Source of the DNA: Gammaproteobacteria bacterium | Lineage (GTDB): Bacteria; Pseudomonadota; Gammaproteobacteria; Pseudomonadales; Pseudohongiellaceae | Direction: 5' to 3' | Length of the DNA stretch: 64,000 nucleotides | Assembly: GCA_029244985.1 (NCBI GenBank) | Contig: JAQWQD010000034.1 | Location: 1-64,000 of the forward strand | Shown: positions 46,383-56,643 of the stretch, piece by piece | How the letters are laid out: each line of letters begins with the position of its first letter | Position numbering within the stretch: the first letter of the stretch is position 1 | Notes under the pieces: model-generated | What the model saw: only the letters and a program-made list of their open reading frames with translations | Databases searched by the model: none | Told to the model about the DNA's origin: nothing | Program-made: the position numbers and the translations under genes

Positions 46383-49118
46383 TTAAATAACGCCTCGCAA
46401 TACATTTAATGGGCTAATATTGACGACTTTCCGAGTAGAGTTCACGCCAAGGCCAGCGATTATAAGCATGCCTAGTAACGGCCCTACTATCCAGACCCAA
46501 TAGTGCAGCGAAAACTCCTGTTCAAAAATTTCTTCTTGCAGGTAATATACACTAGCCTCAGCACCAATAGTCGCAATCAACCCGGCAACCAAACCGATAC
46601 TAGCAAACTCAATAAGTAAGCTTGTCAGGATTAGTTTCTTTCCAGCGCCTAATGTTCGAAGTATCGCATTTTCATGGAACCGTTCATCGAGACTGGCATT
46701 GACACAAGCCAGCAATACCAGCGCGCCACTCAACAGGACTAGAATAGAAATTAGTTCAATCGCGGATGTAACTTGAGCAATGATAGTTTGTATTTGCTCA
46801 ATCAAGCCATCGATCTCAATAATCACCATCGTTGGAAATAGACGAATCAAATCGTTCAATAATATCTTCTGCTCCCGCTCCATAAGTGCGGTAGAGAGAA
46901 ATGTCGCGCCAATATGATCAATAGTACCAGGAGAAAAAATGATAAAGAAATTTGGTTGCATATTGTCCCAACGCACACTCCGGAAACTGGAGACTTCAGC
47001 AGAGACAATTTGTTGGTTGACTTCAAATTCCAAGCTGTCACCGAGCTTTAGATCTAACCATTCGGCATATTCTTGCTCAATTGAGACATAGCCTGGCTGC
47101 GATTCTAACCCCCACCAGGTGCCTTCTGTAATGAGATTTTCACTCGGCAAATCTTCGGCCCAGGTTACCTGACGACGACTTAATTGACCTCGAACTCGTC
47201 GGCCGCCAGTGGTCGCCTCTTCTCCATTTACCGGCGGGGCATCAGTTTGCGGACCTGAAACGGCCTCCGCAACCTCTGAATCTATCCCGATGCCTTCAAG
47301 CTCCAAATTTTCAATCTCATCATCGAGCTGAGCGTTCTCGGTCAAGGTGCCTCTGCTCGCCGTCACTTGGTCTTCGTCACCCGGATCTGGCAGATCGCCA
47401 TTAACTCTAGTTACTCGGGCGCTGATTAAAGGATAAAACTGATTTCCTTGGATTCCATTCTCAACGAAGAAACTTTCAATCCCTTCTATTTGATTCTGGG
47501 TAATGTTCATCATGAAATGATTAGGTGTATTCTCAGGCAGTTGTGCCTGCCATTCTTCAATCAAATCTGTACGCAACAAGGTCAAAATTAACAACGACAT
47601 AATAGTGATTGAAAACACCATTACCTGCAGAACATTTTGCTTACGCCTTCTGCGTGCTGCGGTCATCGCCAACAACCAGGCACTGCCTGCCTTCATACCT
47701 GCGGAACCACTGGAACGCAAAAACAAATAAGAAATAATCGAAAGAAACAGCGCTATAGCTCCAACAGAAATCACCAAAACCGAAGTAAGTACGAAATCCT
47801 GACTATACCAAAACACTAAAAAGATGGTGCCAAGTATGCCAAAAACATAAGGCACGTTGGCCCCAATTTTTTGCTGACTCATGTCTTTTCGCAGCACTCT
47901 CAATGGAGGCGTTTCACGCAGTGCGAGCAATGGCGGAAAGGCAAATGCAAGCAAACAAATGAAGGCAGTCATAGCCCCAACCACATAAGGCTGAGCACTC
48001 GGCTCAGGTAAGTTAATCAATAATAGTGATTCTAGGAAAATCAGAATTATCCAATGAACGAGCCAGCCTAGAAACCAACCGACGACAACAGCAATAGCAG
48101 CAAGCGCAATTTGGATCGATAAATAGATAAAAGAAATTTGAGAAGAGGTACAACCGAATGTTTTTAGGATCGCAACATAATCATAGTGCCTTTCACTGTA
48201 TCTCTTAGCGGTTAAAGCAATAGCAACCCCTGCAAGGAGTACAGCAAACAATGAGCCTAATAAAAGGAAACTTTCCGCACGCTCCAATGCTTCGCGCACC
48301 TCTTCACTCTCTTCGCGAATATCCCGTATGTAATATCTGCCACGCCATTCTTCTCGCGCTCGAAACCATTCCTCAAAGGAATCAAGTTCGCCTATTTCAT
48401 CCGCTGCGAAAAGATAGCGATAACTAACGCGACTACCAAGCTGCACAACATTGGTTGCGGTGACATCATCCATGTGAAGCATTAGCCTAGGGCCTGCACT
48501 GTCCATCATGCTGCCACCGGAACGATCCGGCTCTGCAATGATTATCTGGCTAACGATTAGTTCAGCCTCTCCTACAAAAACCGAATCGCCAACTTCAATT
48601 TCTAGCGCCGACAATGCCCGAGACTCTAACCAAACTTCACCTGGAGAGGGTCCATTTTGGACCGGCCGCCCACGGACAAAAGGCTCCTCTGCAATGATCA
48701 CATCGCCACGCAATGGGTAACCTTCCGTAACCGCTTTTGCTGCGACGAGCATATTGCTGGAGTCAGTGAAAGCCATCGAAGTGAAGGAGAGTATTTCTGC
48801 AGTTCGAAGACCTCGCGCCTGCCCTTCCTCGAGGACTTCTTCCGGGAGAACTCCCCGGCCGCTAACAATGCGATCAGCGGCTAACATATTTGCTGACTCC
48901 AACAAGAGTGCTTTTTCAAGTCGATCAGTAAACAATGCGATGCCAGTAACCGATGTTACCGCCATTACTAAGGCAAGAAATAATAGACGTAATTCACCCA
49001 CTTGCCAGTCCCTCCAAAGCAACCGCATAGAAAGGTTAAAAAGATTTCCAAGGGGTTTGTTGTCAGTAAGTATTTTGCTGCTTGCGTCAGGCACTAGCTG
49101 CTTCCTCAGTAGATTCAT
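46383..49118 (-). CDS. ABC transporter permease, FtsX/MacB-like (YbbP type)
   Basis: 911 residues. Several hydrophobic clusters: N-terminal segment at about 45-65, a block at about 285-420 (LLGSLFAVLLAGVAIAL...), a middle block at about 435-530 and a C-terminal four-helix group at about 790-905 (ISILVLLSGALVLLACVNASLDERFHENAILRTLGAGKKLI). Two FtsX domains with a periplasmic region between fit YbbP-type permeases. It works with the adjoining ATPase in lipid or lipoprotein export; E. coli keeps the same tesA-ybbA-ybbP arrangement. The ORF overlaps the ATPase ORF by 32 bases; a later start (about 49028) is possible. Cargo unknown. Confidence 0.9.
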   Translation of the reverse strand: MNLLRKQLVPDASSKILTDNKPLGNLFNLSMRLLWRDWQVGELRLLFLALVMAVTSVTGIALFTDRLEKALLLESANMLAADRIVSGRGVLPEEVLEEGQARGLRTAEILSFTSMAFTDSSNMLVAAKAVTEGYPLRGDVIIAEEPFVRGRPVQNGPSPGEVWLESRALSALEIEVGDSVFVGEAELIVSQIIIAEPDRSGGSMMDSAGPRLMLHMDDVTATNVVQLGSRVSYRYLFAADEIGELDSFEEWFRAREEWRGRYYIRDIREESEEVREALERAESFLLLGSLFAVLLAGVAIALTAKRYSERHYDYVAILKTFGCTSSQISFIYLSIQIALAAIAVVVGWFLGWLVHWIILIFLESLLLINLPEPSAQPYVVGAMTAFICLLAFAFPPLLALRETPPLRVLRKDMSQQKIGANVPYVFGILGTIFLVFWYSQDFVLTSVLVISVGAIALFLSIISYLFLRSSGSAGMKAGSAWLLAMTAARRRRKQNVLQVMVFSITIMSLLILTLLRTDLIEEWQAQLPENTPNHFMMNITQNQIEGIESFFVENGIQGNQFYPLISARVTRVNGDLPDPGDEDQVTASRGTLTENAQLDDEIENLELEGIGIDSEVAEAVSGPQTDAPPVNGEEATTGGRRVRGQLSRRQVTWAEDLPSENLITEGTWWGLESQPGYVSIEQEYAEWLDLKLGDSLEFEVNQQIVSAEVSSFRSVRWDNMQPNFFIIFSPGTIDHIGATFLSTALMEREQKILLNDLIRLFPTMVIIEIDGLIEQIQTIIAQVTSAIELISILVLLSGALVLLACVNASLDERFHENAILRTLGAGKKLILTSLLIEFASIGLVAGLIATIGAEASVYYLQEEIFEQEFSLHYWVWIVGPLLGMLIIAGLGVNSTRKVVNISPLNVLRGVI

Positions 49119-49809
49119 TGCTCACCAACTCACCAGCAACCAGCTGCAGTTTTCTATCGCAACGGGACGCGAGCCGATCATCGTGAGTGACTAAAACTAA
49201 GGTAGTGGCATATTCACGATTGAGCTCAAACAACAGGTCAACTACTTTGGAACCTGTAGCAGTATCGAGGTTTCCTGTTGGTTCATCGGCAAAAAGAATA
49301 CGTGCCTCAGTTGCAAATGCTCTCGCTATCGCCACGCGCTGCTGCTCTCCCCCGGAGAGTTGATTGGGATAATGGTGCCAGCGTTCCGCCAAACCAACTC
49401 TTTCTAATAAGCTAACCGCTTTTTCTCGTGCTTGCGCGTCCCCTTTTAGCTCAATGGGCAGCATCACATTTTCTAAAGCAGTGAGGCTGGGTAGTAACTG
49501 AAATGACTGAAAAACGAACCCCACTAATTGACCGCGGAGTATGGCGCGCTTTTCTTCATCTAATTCGGACAGTTCATATCCATCAAGCAGTATCTCTCCG
49601 GATGATGAACCATCCAGACCGGCCATAAGTCCAAGTAGTGTTGATTTACCGGAGCCCGAAGCGCCAATGATGGCAACGGCCTCACCTGCTGCTATATGAA
49701 TACTAATCCCTTTTAGTATTGTCAGTACGCCTTCGCTGGTATCTACAGCTTTTACCAGATTTCTTGTCTCTATCATGTGTTCATTATCCGCAGGCAAAAC
49801 AGAACGCAT
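49087..49809 (-). CDS. ABC transporter ATP-binding protein (YbbA-like)
   Basis: 240 residues from the first start; a start at 49776 (MIETRNLVKAVDT) is also reasonable. Walker A GASGSGKST, signature LSGGEQQRVAIARA, Walker B ILFADEPTGNLD and the H-loop region VLVTHDD are all present, in the LolD/MacB-like subfamily. It powers the FtsX-type permease encoded downstream. Cytosolic, inner-membrane associated. It is divergent from tesA, with about 130 bases between, as in related gammaproteobacteria. Confidence 0.95.
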   Translation of the reverse strand: MRSVLPADNEHMIETRNLVKAVDTSEGVLTILKGISIHIAAGEAVAIIGASGSGKSTLLGLMAGLDGSSSGEILLDGYELSELDEEKRAILRGQLVGFVFQSFQLLPSLTALENVMLPIELKGDAQAREKAVSLLERVGLAERWHHYPNQLSGGEQQRVAIARAFATEARILFADEPTGNLDTATGSKVVDLLFELNREYATTLVLVTHDDRLASRCDRKLQLVAGELVSNESTEEAASA

Positions 49810-49940
49810 TATAGTCGAATTAAAGCAAAGAAGGGGCTGTTCAAGCGCTTTAGTGGATTCCCTCTTTTGAGTCCATTAAAGTATACGAAATTCGAAGATC
49901 TGGTTTACCATATTCTATATATCCATTAGTAATTGAATCG

Positions 49941-50573
49941 ATGAAAGCCCGAATTATCAGTTTGTTAGTCATCATAATGAGCCTGTGCCCTGCGGTTGCA
50001 CGCAGCGCCGAGGAGGCTACCAATACATTACTAGTATATGGAGATAGCCTAAGCGCAGCGTATGGGATTCAAGAAGCGCAAGGATGGGTGAGCTTGCTAG
50101 AGACCAGACTAAATGAAGAGGACTGGCCCTACAAGCTCATAAACGGCAGTGTTAGTGGCGAAACCACCACCGGCGGCTTAGAACGTCTACCTGCAATGTT
50201 AAGTAATTATCAACCTGACCTCGTCATTCTCGAACTTGGTGGTAACGACGGATTACGCGGCCTCCCGCTTGAGACTTTAAAAGCCAATCTCAAAAAAATG
50301 ATTTCGTTAATTAGAGCTGCAGGGAGTGAAGTACTGCTAACAGGAATCCAGATCCCCCCGAATTATGGGCCGCGCTATACGGAACCTTTTTTTAGCCTAT
50401 ACACCGAAATTTCAGAAGAAGATTCACTAGCTCTTGTGCCCTTTCTGATCGATGGAATTCCGCAACAGCCAGAGCTTATGCAAAATGACGGCATACATCC
50501 CAAAGCTGAAGCACAAATTATGATCTTGGATAATGTTTGGCCCTATTTAGAGCCAATGCTGAGCAGACTTTAA
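49941..50573 (+). CDS. tesA: Periplasmic thioesterase/lysophospholipase (TesA-like, SGNH)
   Basis: 210 residues; signal peptide about 1-23 (ending ARSA). The GDSL block 'LLVYGDSLSAAYG' (Ser36), the 'NGSVSGETTTGGLERLP' block, 'LELGGNDGLRG' (Asn) and 'DGIHPKAEAQ' (Asp, His) give the four SGNH blocks. It hydrolyses acyl-CoA, esters and lysophospholipids in the periplasm. The divergent YbbA/YbbP-type ABC pair is the usual neighbour and supports the call. Confidence 0.94.
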   Translation: MKARIISLLVIIMSLCPAVARSAEEATNTLLVYGDSLSAAYGIQEAQGWVSLLETRLNEEDWPYKLINGSVSGETTTGGLERLPAMLSNYQPDLVILELGGNDGLRGLPLETLKANLKKMISLIRAAGSEVLLTGIQIPPNYGPRYTEPFFSLYTEISEEDSLALVPFLIDGIPQQPELMQNDGIHPKAEAQIMILDNVWPYLEPMLSRL

Positions 50574-50777
50574 GCTACCAAGCATAGGTTGAGCAGCGAA
50601 AAGACAACTGGATATTTTTAACACAATCTAACTCAAATCTTTTTCTTCGTTCCGGCGGCGCAGGACCCATCATCGGTTAATTTGCAGCATCATGACACTA
50701 TCGTAGCCACCGCAATTTTGGTTACCATTGGACAGTTTATTATCAGCCCAATGCTAAATAAGAACTTACTTTGTTTG

Positions 50778-52073
50778 CTAGGCTTTATCGATTCGGAATG
50801 AATCAGATCCATTAATTTTGAATAACATAAAAGCCGACGCCAGGTTGCACATAGCCATCGCTAGAAGTGCCATATTGTAATTGCCTGCGATATCGTAGTA
50901 ATAAGCTACTAGCACCGGACCCAGGGCCGACATCCCGAATGTAAATGGCATAGCAGTAGAGCGCACCGAACCAAGATAGCGCCTGCCGAAGAATGAAGCC
51001 CATATCACTTCCTGCAAAGGGAGAAGCCCTCCCCAACCAACTCCCATAATTAGAAAACTCGCATAAATCAATATGTCCATTTGATTAGTTACGCTAAACA
51101 CTATTAGCACGACTGAGCACCCGGTTATAGCCGCACCAAGAGAAGCCAGTCGACTCGGGCTGTATTTATCAATTAGATCTCCCCAAAAAGGTTTACTGAT
51201 AAAAGCAGGCACAGATGCAATCGAAATCATTGTGGCTGCCACCAGCCTTGAATAACCAGCGTCTGTCATCAAAGGAACGGTTTGAATTAACATCACGGTT
51301 ATAGATATCTGAAACAAACCAAAAGCCAGAACTAGAAAATAGAAGCTGGATGTTCTCATCGCTTGTGCTCTGGTCATGGATTTTTCAAAATCTGCTTTCG
51401 CGGCTTTACCGTCTCCCTTATCCATTTCAGCCTGAGATTTTCCATCGGGATGCAATTGATAATCTTCTGGACGGCGCCTGACAAAAGCCGACATCGGCAA
51501 AGTGACTAGAAAAGTGGCAATTCCCAATAACTGCCAGGACTCGCGCCAACCAAATACATCTACCATCCAGGTTGCAATAGGTGGCAGTAAGATTCCGCCC
51601 AAGGAAATTCCCATCCCTGCAATTGCAACCGCACGACCTCTTCTTTCGACAAACCATTTCCCGAGAGTGACGTTTATTACAAGATTGCCTATTAGCGCCG
51701 CACCGATAGTGAGAATCAAACCATTGAGTAACAACCACTGGAGCAAAGTGTTGATACTCCCAAGGCTATAAACAGCCAATGCCAAGATAAATGAGCCAAC
51801 GAAAATAAACGGGCGACCCCCGTACCGATCGATATGGGAGCCAATGACAAAGCCGGTGCATGCCATCACAACCTGGCCAATTGACCGAGAAGCGGTATAT
51901 TCTGCTCTAGTCCAACCAAATTCCTCGGTCATCGGGACCATGAACGAACCAACAACGTAATTCGTCATTCCAACCGCGAAAAATTGAGTAATAAATCCAG
52001 CCAGAACGATCCAATAGCCGTAATAGACTCGATTAGATGAGAAAGACAAGGGCAATGGTAATCCCGCCAACAA
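50778..52073 (-). CDS. Major facilitator superfamily transporter (monocarboxylate/OFA-like)
   Basis: 431 residues with about 12 membrane segments. 'GFVIGSHIDRYGGRPFIFVG' between TM2 and TM3 is the MFS loop, and a charged cytosolic loop (about 205-235) divides the halves. Similar to oxalate/formate or monocarboxylate-type families, but cargo is not readable. It stands alone leftward. Typical length; nothing unusual. Confidence 0.92.
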   Translation of the reverse strand: MLAGLPLPLSFSSNRVYYGYWIVLAGFITQFFAVGMTNYVVGSFMVPMTEEFGWTRAEYTASRSIGQVVMACTGFVIGSHIDRYGGRPFIFVGSFILALAVYSLGSINTLLQWLLLNGLILTIGAALIGNLVINVTLGKWFVERRGRAVAIAGMGISLGGILLPPIATWMVDVFGWRESWQLLGIATFLVTLPMSAFVRRRPEDYQLHPDGKSQAEMDKGDGKAAKADFEKSMTRAQAMRTSSFYFLVLAFGLFQISITVMLIQTVPLMTDAGYSRLVAATMISIASVPAFISKPFWGDLIDKYSPSRLASLGAAITGCSVVLIVFSVTNQMDILIYASFLIMGVGWGGLLPLQEVIWASFFGRRYLGSVRSTAMPFTFGMSALGPVLVAYYYDIAGNYNMALLAMAMCNLASAFMLFKINGSDSFRIDKA

Positions 52074-52587
52074 AGAGACTGGATTCTAATCTATCAAGTT
52101 TGGATAGTATACAAACTTCATCGGAGCCTTTCTTACCTGAGCTATTAATAAGATACCTGACCCTATAAAATATGCCATTAATATGTAGCTTGTATTCTAG
52201 AAAGTGCTACTGCCTTAAAAGATTTACGCTGTAATGCCTACTAGAAAAATATCACCGTAACTCTACCAAATAGAGACGACCGTAATGCTAGAGAATCCGA
52301 TATGTGGAAGAGCTCTATCCCGATTCATCGCGGACTTTTCGGGCGCTGAGGCCTACTTTTCTTATATTAGAAAGACTAACATCTTAATTAAATAGAATTT
52401 TTATTGGAGCGCAAGCTAGCACTAAGCAAAGTGAACATTCTTCTTTAGACAAAGTAATACACTTCAAGAAAAATTGATGGAAAACATTTAGTGCCGGACG
52501 GGATGTCTACTATAAGAATAGCGACTAAGTATTTTTCAACCCTAATCCAATCCCTGCAAATAGCTAATCTTCTTTTGTTATAGCACT
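52074..52587. other. Long intergenic region
   Basis: 514 bases between MFS and pdxJ genes. No gene is convincing; a 36-codon ATG frame near 52285 reads as chance. It is the largest empty stretch after the csp leader. I see no hairpin with T-run for pdxJ. Confidence 0.5.
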
Positions 52588-53316
52588 CTAAGAGCCGGTA
52601 ATTGCCAAGTATTGACTTACAACTTTTTCTACACCCTGCTCCAAACATTCAACTATTAATGCGTGACCAATGGACACTTCCAGGATATTCGGGATCATCA
52701 AAAAACGTCCAAGGTTATGTAAATCGAGATCATGCCCTGCATTAATACCAATTCCTAATTCTGTCGCTCGACATGCAGTATTCGCAAAAGCCCCAAATAC
52801 TTTTTCTTCATTTTGGGTGGCGAAACTGGAAGCGAATTCTTCTGTATACAACTCGATACGTTTAGCGCCAACGACTAAGACCTCGTCAACGAAAGCTGAT
52901 ACTGGATCCAAAAACAAGCTACTTCGAATTCCAGCAGAATGAATGTTATCGAGCACTCCCTTTAGCAACTCGGCATTTTTTCCCACCTCCCAACCATGAT
53001 CTGACGTCAGCTGGCCTGGCGTATCAGGAACTAAAGTGCACTGTGCAGGCTCCACAGACATCACTAGATCTAGAAACTCTTCTGATGGATAGCCTTCAAT
53101 ATTTAACTCAACCCAAGGTTGAGATTTTAGAAATTCACTTAGATCCAGAACGTCTTGCCGAGTAATATGCCGCTCGTCTGGACGCGGATGAACAGTAATG
53201 CCTCGGACCCCTAATCCAATCAGGCGTTCAGCAAACTCAACGACATTCGGGTAATCTCGGCCGCGAGAATTTCTTAACCAAGCTATTTTATTCAGGTTTA
53301 CACTCAACATTGTCAT
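52588..53316 (-). CDS. pdxJ: Pyridoxine 5'-phosphate synthase
   Basis: 242 residues. 'LSVNLNKIAWLRNSRGRDYPNVVEFAERLIGLGVRGITVHPRPDERHI' (about 4-51), 'TLVPDTPGQLTSDHGW' and 'GHALIVECLEQGVEKVV' match PdxJ of the DXP-dependent B6 pathway, which condenses 3-amino-2-oxopropyl phosphate with deoxyxylulose phosphate. The 'TPGQLTSDHGW' loop differs from the more common 'PEKREELTTEGGLD', a minor variant. It is the last gene of a three-gene operon; the upstream hydrolase stop lies one base from its start. Confidence 0.93.
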   Translation of the reverse strand: MTMLSVNLNKIAWLRNSRGRDYPNVVEFAERLIGLGVRGITVHPRPDERHITRQDVLDLSEFLKSQPWVELNIEGYPSEEFLDLVMSVEPAQCTLVPDTPGQLTSDHGWEVGKNAELLKGVLDNIHSAGIRSSLFLDPVSAFVDEVLVVGAKRIELYTEEFASSFATQNEEKVFGAFANTACRATELGIGINAGHDLDLHNLGRFLMIPNILEVSIGHALIVECLEQGVEKVVSQYLAITGS

Positions 53317-53317
53317 C

Positions 53318-54103
53318 TTAGGTGTCCTTAGCTTGTAAAAAGTCTAATACAATCTTTTGTAGAACTTGTGGTTGTTCTACATGCAACCAATGACCAGCCT
53401 GCTTAATTATTTTCACGTTTGCGTTAGGGAATAGTTGCAATATCTTTGCCTCATGTTTTGACTGAATATATTTTGAGATCGCTCCCTTTATGAATAATGT
53501 TGGCTTTGTAAAAGTCCTACCTTCCGAAGGCTTTTCTCTTAGCCTGGCGTAATTACTTTCTATAGACTCAAGATTTAAACACCACCCGTATTTACCTTCA
53601 TTATTACGAACAAGGTTGGTAAGTACAAAATTTCTCGTTGCTTCATCCTCCACAAATTCAGCTAATAGCTGTTCTGCCTCTTTACGACTACTAATTTTAT
53701 CAAGAGCCATGGCTTTCATACCTGAGATGATTTGCAAGTGCCCATCCGCTTTATCAGGATAGGTAATCGGTGCTATATCAACCACAATACATTTCTCGAC
53801 TCTATCACTGTGAGTAAGCGCCAGTTCCATAGAAACTTTGCCACCCATCGAATGGCCAATAAAATATCCGCTACTGATTTTGAGATGATCCATTAACTCG
53901 ACCACATCATTTGCCATAATCGGATAATTAAACTGAGAGCCATGAAAGGACTCGCCATGGTTTCTTAGATCGACACCTATCACCGCAAAATGCTCAGACA
54001 AATTTTTGCTGTGCCGGCCCCAGTTGCTTAAACTACCAAATAGCCCATGAAGAATAAGCAGAGGTGTCCCATTATTAGAATATTGTCGATAGTTGAGTAG
54101 CAT
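53318..54103 (-). CDS. Alpha/beta-hydrolase (YbfF-like esterase)
   Basis: 261 residues. 'LLILHGLFGSLSNWGRHSKNL', oxyanion His-Gly, nucleophile Ser in GHSMGGK, 'LFIKGAIS.YI', and His in 'AGHWLHVEQP' match the YbfF group of small-ester hydrolases. Cytosolic. It sits 3 bases after bcp and 1 base before pdxJ, so the three are almost certainly one operon. Natural substrate unknown. Confidence 0.92.
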   Translation of the reverse strand: MLLNYRQYSNNGTPLLILHGLFGSLSNWGRHSKNLSEHFAVIGVDLRNHGESFHGSQFNYPIMANDVVELMDHLKISSGYFIGHSMGGKVSMELALTHSDRVEKCIVVDIAPITYPDKADGHLQIISGMKAMALDKISSRKEAEQLLAEFVEDEATRNFVLTNLVRNNEGKYGWCLNLESIESNYARLREKPSEGRTFTKPTLFIKGAISKYIQSKHEAKILQLFPNANVKIIKQAGHWLHVEQPQVLQKIVLDFLQAKDT

Positions 54104-54106
54104 CCT

Positions 54107-54580
54107 CTATTTAAGCGCTTTCAATATTTGAATAACATCATCATGGTGGGTTTTTGTCCTCACTTTATCCATGATATGAATAAGTTTGCCTTTGTTGTCG
54201 ATAACGAATGTTGTCCGAATGATACCCATGAATTCACGACCCATAAATTTTTTGAGCCCCCATATTCCGTATTTATCAGCAATTCCATGACCCTCATCTG
54301 ACAAAAGTCTAAAATTTAAGTCCTCTTTATTCTCAAACTTCTTTAAACGAGACACCGGGTCAGGACTGAGGCCTAGGGCCACAGCACCAAGCTCAGCGAG
54401 TTCTTTTTTGCTATCTCTCAGACCGCAGGCCTGGACAGTACAACCAGGCGTCATAGCTTTCGGATAAAAATACAACACAATGTGATTCTTACCTTTAAAG
54501 TCTTTTAAACTAACTTTATTTCCGTTTTGGTCCCGCGCTGAAAATGCCGGTGCTGCACTTCCTATCTTTAATGCTGTCAT
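54107..54580 (-). CDS. bcp: Thioredoxin-dependent thiol peroxidase (BCP)
   Basis: 157 residues. 'YFYPKAMTPGCTVQACGLRD' carries peroxidatic Cys47 and resolving Cys52 (CxxxxC) of the BCP class. Unlike the exported selenoprotein peroxiredoxin at 14.8-15.3 kb, this one has ordinary cysteine and no signal peptide. It reduces hydroperoxides with thioredoxin in the cytosol. It heads the operon with the hydrolase and pdxJ, and is divergent from cobB. Confidence 0.96.
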   Translation of the reverse strand: MTALKIGSAAPAFSARDQNGNKVSLKDFKGKNHIVLYFYPKAMTPGCTVQACGLRDSKKELAELGAVALGLSPDPVSRLKKFENKEDLNFRLLSDEGHGIADKYGIWGLKKFMGREFMGIIRTTFVIDNKGKLIHIMDKVRTKTHHDDVIQILKALK

Positions 54581-54726
54581 ATCTCTTCCGCTCTAAAGCT
54601 ATCTCGTTAGTATGAAAAGTCTACCGCAATTTGAGACTACATTCATATTTGTGTAATCATTATCCTCTATCAATTATCCCTCGTAATGCTTACCTTAAAT
54701 TCTTATCTTTTGTTAACATCTATTAT

Positions 54727-55431
54727 ATGGAAAAACCGAAATCAATCGTCGTTTTGACCGGAGCAGGGATTTCAGCAGAGTCCGGGATAAAAACCTTTCG
54801 TGCCTCCGACGGACTATGGGAAAACCACCCAGTGGAAGAAGTCGCAACGCCCGAAGGATTTGAACGCAATCCACAATTAGTTTACGAATTTTACAATCAA
54901 CGTCGACAACACTTATTAACTAAAGATATTAAACCCAATGCTGCGCACACTGCCCTCGCAAAGTTTGAGCATGAGTTTTCCGGGTCATTTCTTTTGGTAA
55001 CACAAAACATTGATAATTTGCATGAACGTGCTGGCAGCAATAACCCTCTTCACATGCATGGCGAATTGTTGAAAATGCGCTGCCTAAACTCACAGATGGT
55101 TTTTGATATTCGCGAAAATTTCGATTATGACACTAAATGTCAATGCTGCCGCTCACCAGGAAACCTGCGGCCAAATGTCGTGTGGTTTGGTGAAATGCCC
55201 TTCCACATGCACCAAATCAATAATGCCTTAGAGGCTTGTGATTTATTTGTCGCCATCGGCACTTCCGGTAATGTCTACCCAGCATCGGGTTTTTCTCAAA
55301 CAGCAAGAAACAGACGCGCTCATACCGTTGAACTAAACCTCGAGGCAACTGGCTCATCTTTTGATAGCCACTTATACGGAGCTGCAACCGAAGTCATCCC
55401 CAACTATTTCAAACAAATACTTGATTCATAA
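54727..55431 (+). CDS. cobB: NAD-dependent protein deacylase (sirtuin)
   Basis: 234 residues from ATG 54727; a longer frame upstream lacks family homology. GAGISAESGI, TQNIDNLHERAG, catalytic His in HMHGE, and 'VVWFGEMPF' place it with CobB. The 'YNQRR' motif supplies Tyr and Arg used for succinyl recognition in class III sirtuins. The zinc-type segment has CLNS in place of the second CxxC and KCQCC later, close to the E. coli CobB arrangement. It removes acetyl and succinyl groups from lysines using NAD. Divergent from bcp. Confidence 0.94.
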   Translation: MEKPKSIVVLTGAGISAESGIKTFRASDGLWENHPVEEVATPEGFERNPQLVYEFYNQRRQHLLTKDIKPNAAHTALAKFEHEFSGSFLLVTQNIDNLHERAGSNNPLHMHGELLKMRCLNSQMVFDIRENFDYDTKCQCCRSPGNLRPNVVWFGEMPFHMHQINNALEACDLFVAIGTSGNVYPASGFSQTARNRRAHTVELNLEATGSSFDSHLYGAATEVIPNYFKQILDS

Positions 55432-55503
55432 GCGACCACGAAAACACTTCAACTAGATCTAAGGTTTTACTACAGTCAAACTAGTGTGGAATACGGGAAA
55501 CAC

Positions 55504-56643
55504 ATGTTTAGTAAAAAATTGAAAGGCCTTAGCGGCCTGCTCTTCACACTACTAATACTAGCGATCGTTGTTTATGTTGCTACAGGACCCCAGCAACCCG
55601 CTGCTGACTCCTCGTCTGCCAGCTGGTTACAAAGAGGCCCTTATTCCGTAGGGACCGCTGAATTTAATTTTGTTGATGATTCCAGGTCCACCAATGAAAA
55701 CCGAGGTTTTGCGGGATCATCAAATCGCACACTAAAGACTTCGATTTGGTATCCACAAGATTTAGACGAGGCTCTTCCTCTGATAATTCACAGCCATGGA
55801 ATAATGTCCCGAGGCAATGAATTAGCTAATGTGGCCGAGCGGCTTGCGTCTCATGGTTATGTTGTTGCTGCCGCCGATTACCCTTTGACCAATGGACAAA
55901 CTCCAGGCGGCGCCAATGCCAGCGATGTTACAAACCAACCGGCAGATGTGTCTTTTCTAATTGATTCAGTCCTCACCCTTAGCTTTGACGAAAAACCTTT
56001 TATTGGCTCTATTGATCCAAATCGCATCGGGCTCTCTGGTTATTCATTGGGCGGCTTAACAACGGTACTTGCTACCTATCACCCACGCTGGAGAGATCCG
56101 CGTGTTAAGGCATCACTCTCAATTGCTGGTCCCATCAATGTATTTACATCCCGGTTTTATAAAACGAGTGACGTGCCCTTTCTCGGTATAAATGGAACCG
56201 CAGATGCTCTTATTGATTATGATACTAATGGCCTAATAATTCCGGAACGAATCACTAATGCCTCTCTGGTAACAATCGCTGGGGGCTCACATTTAGGCTT
56301 TCTGGCAATTGCAGATCCGATTTTTCGATTTATGCATAATCCCGACTCCATTGGCTGCCAAGGTGTACTTTCAGTTCTGGAAGACGGCACCGATGACGTG
56401 TTTGTATCCTTTGGCAGTGAATCTGATGGTGTTTTACTCGACCCAAACGTACCAACAATATGTGCCACTCTGCCGCCTAGAGAAGCAGCCCATCCTGGAC
56501 GACAAACAATGATTTTAGAAATTGCGATATTGGCATTTTTTGAATCGGTATTTGGTGAAACAGAACCTATTCGCAGCGCAGCCAAGGAACAGCTAGAAAT
56601 CTCACTCGCAGCAGATTTCGAAGAAGCGACCTTTACTGATTAA
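55504..56643 (+). CDS. Exported alpha/beta-hydrolase (dienelactone/PAF-acetylhydrolase-like)
   Basis: 379 residues from ATG 55504 (GGGAAA about 4 bases ahead; a GTG six codons earlier is weaker). Signal anchor about 6-29 ([16 protein letters not shown]). '[33 protein letters not shown]', nucleophile Ser in [12 protein letters not shown], then Asp and His in 'TADALIDY' and 'GGSHLGFL'. The family hydrolyses lipid or polyester-like esters. Stops of this gene and the converging YyaL gene overlap by four bases. Substrate unknown. Confidence 0.87.
   Translation: MFSKKLKGLSGLLFTLLILAIVVYVATGPQQPAADSSSASWLQRGPYSVGTAEFNFVDDSRSTNENRGFAGSSNRTLKTSIWYPQDLDEALPLIIHSHGIMSRGNELANVAERLASHGYVVAAADYPLTNGQTPGGANASDVTNQPADVSFLIDSVLTLSFDEKPFIGSIDPNRIGLSGYSLGGLTTVLATYHPRWRDPRVKASLSIAGPINVFTSRFYKTSDVPFLGINGTADALIDYDTNGLIIPERITNASLVTIAGGSHLGFLAIADPIFRFMHNPDSIGCQGVLSVLEDGTDDVFVSFGSESDGVLLDPNVPTICATLPPREAAHPGRQTMILEIAILAFFESVFGETEPIRSAAKEQLEISLAADFEEATFTD

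Noticed and set aside
52285..52395. 36-codon ATG frame in the MFS-pdxJ gap
   Set aside because: No ribosome site, no recognisable family; likely chance.
54727..55431. Missing zinc cysteines in CobB
   Set aside because: CLNS and KCQCC resemble the ordinary E. coli CobB arrangement, so nothing is unusual.
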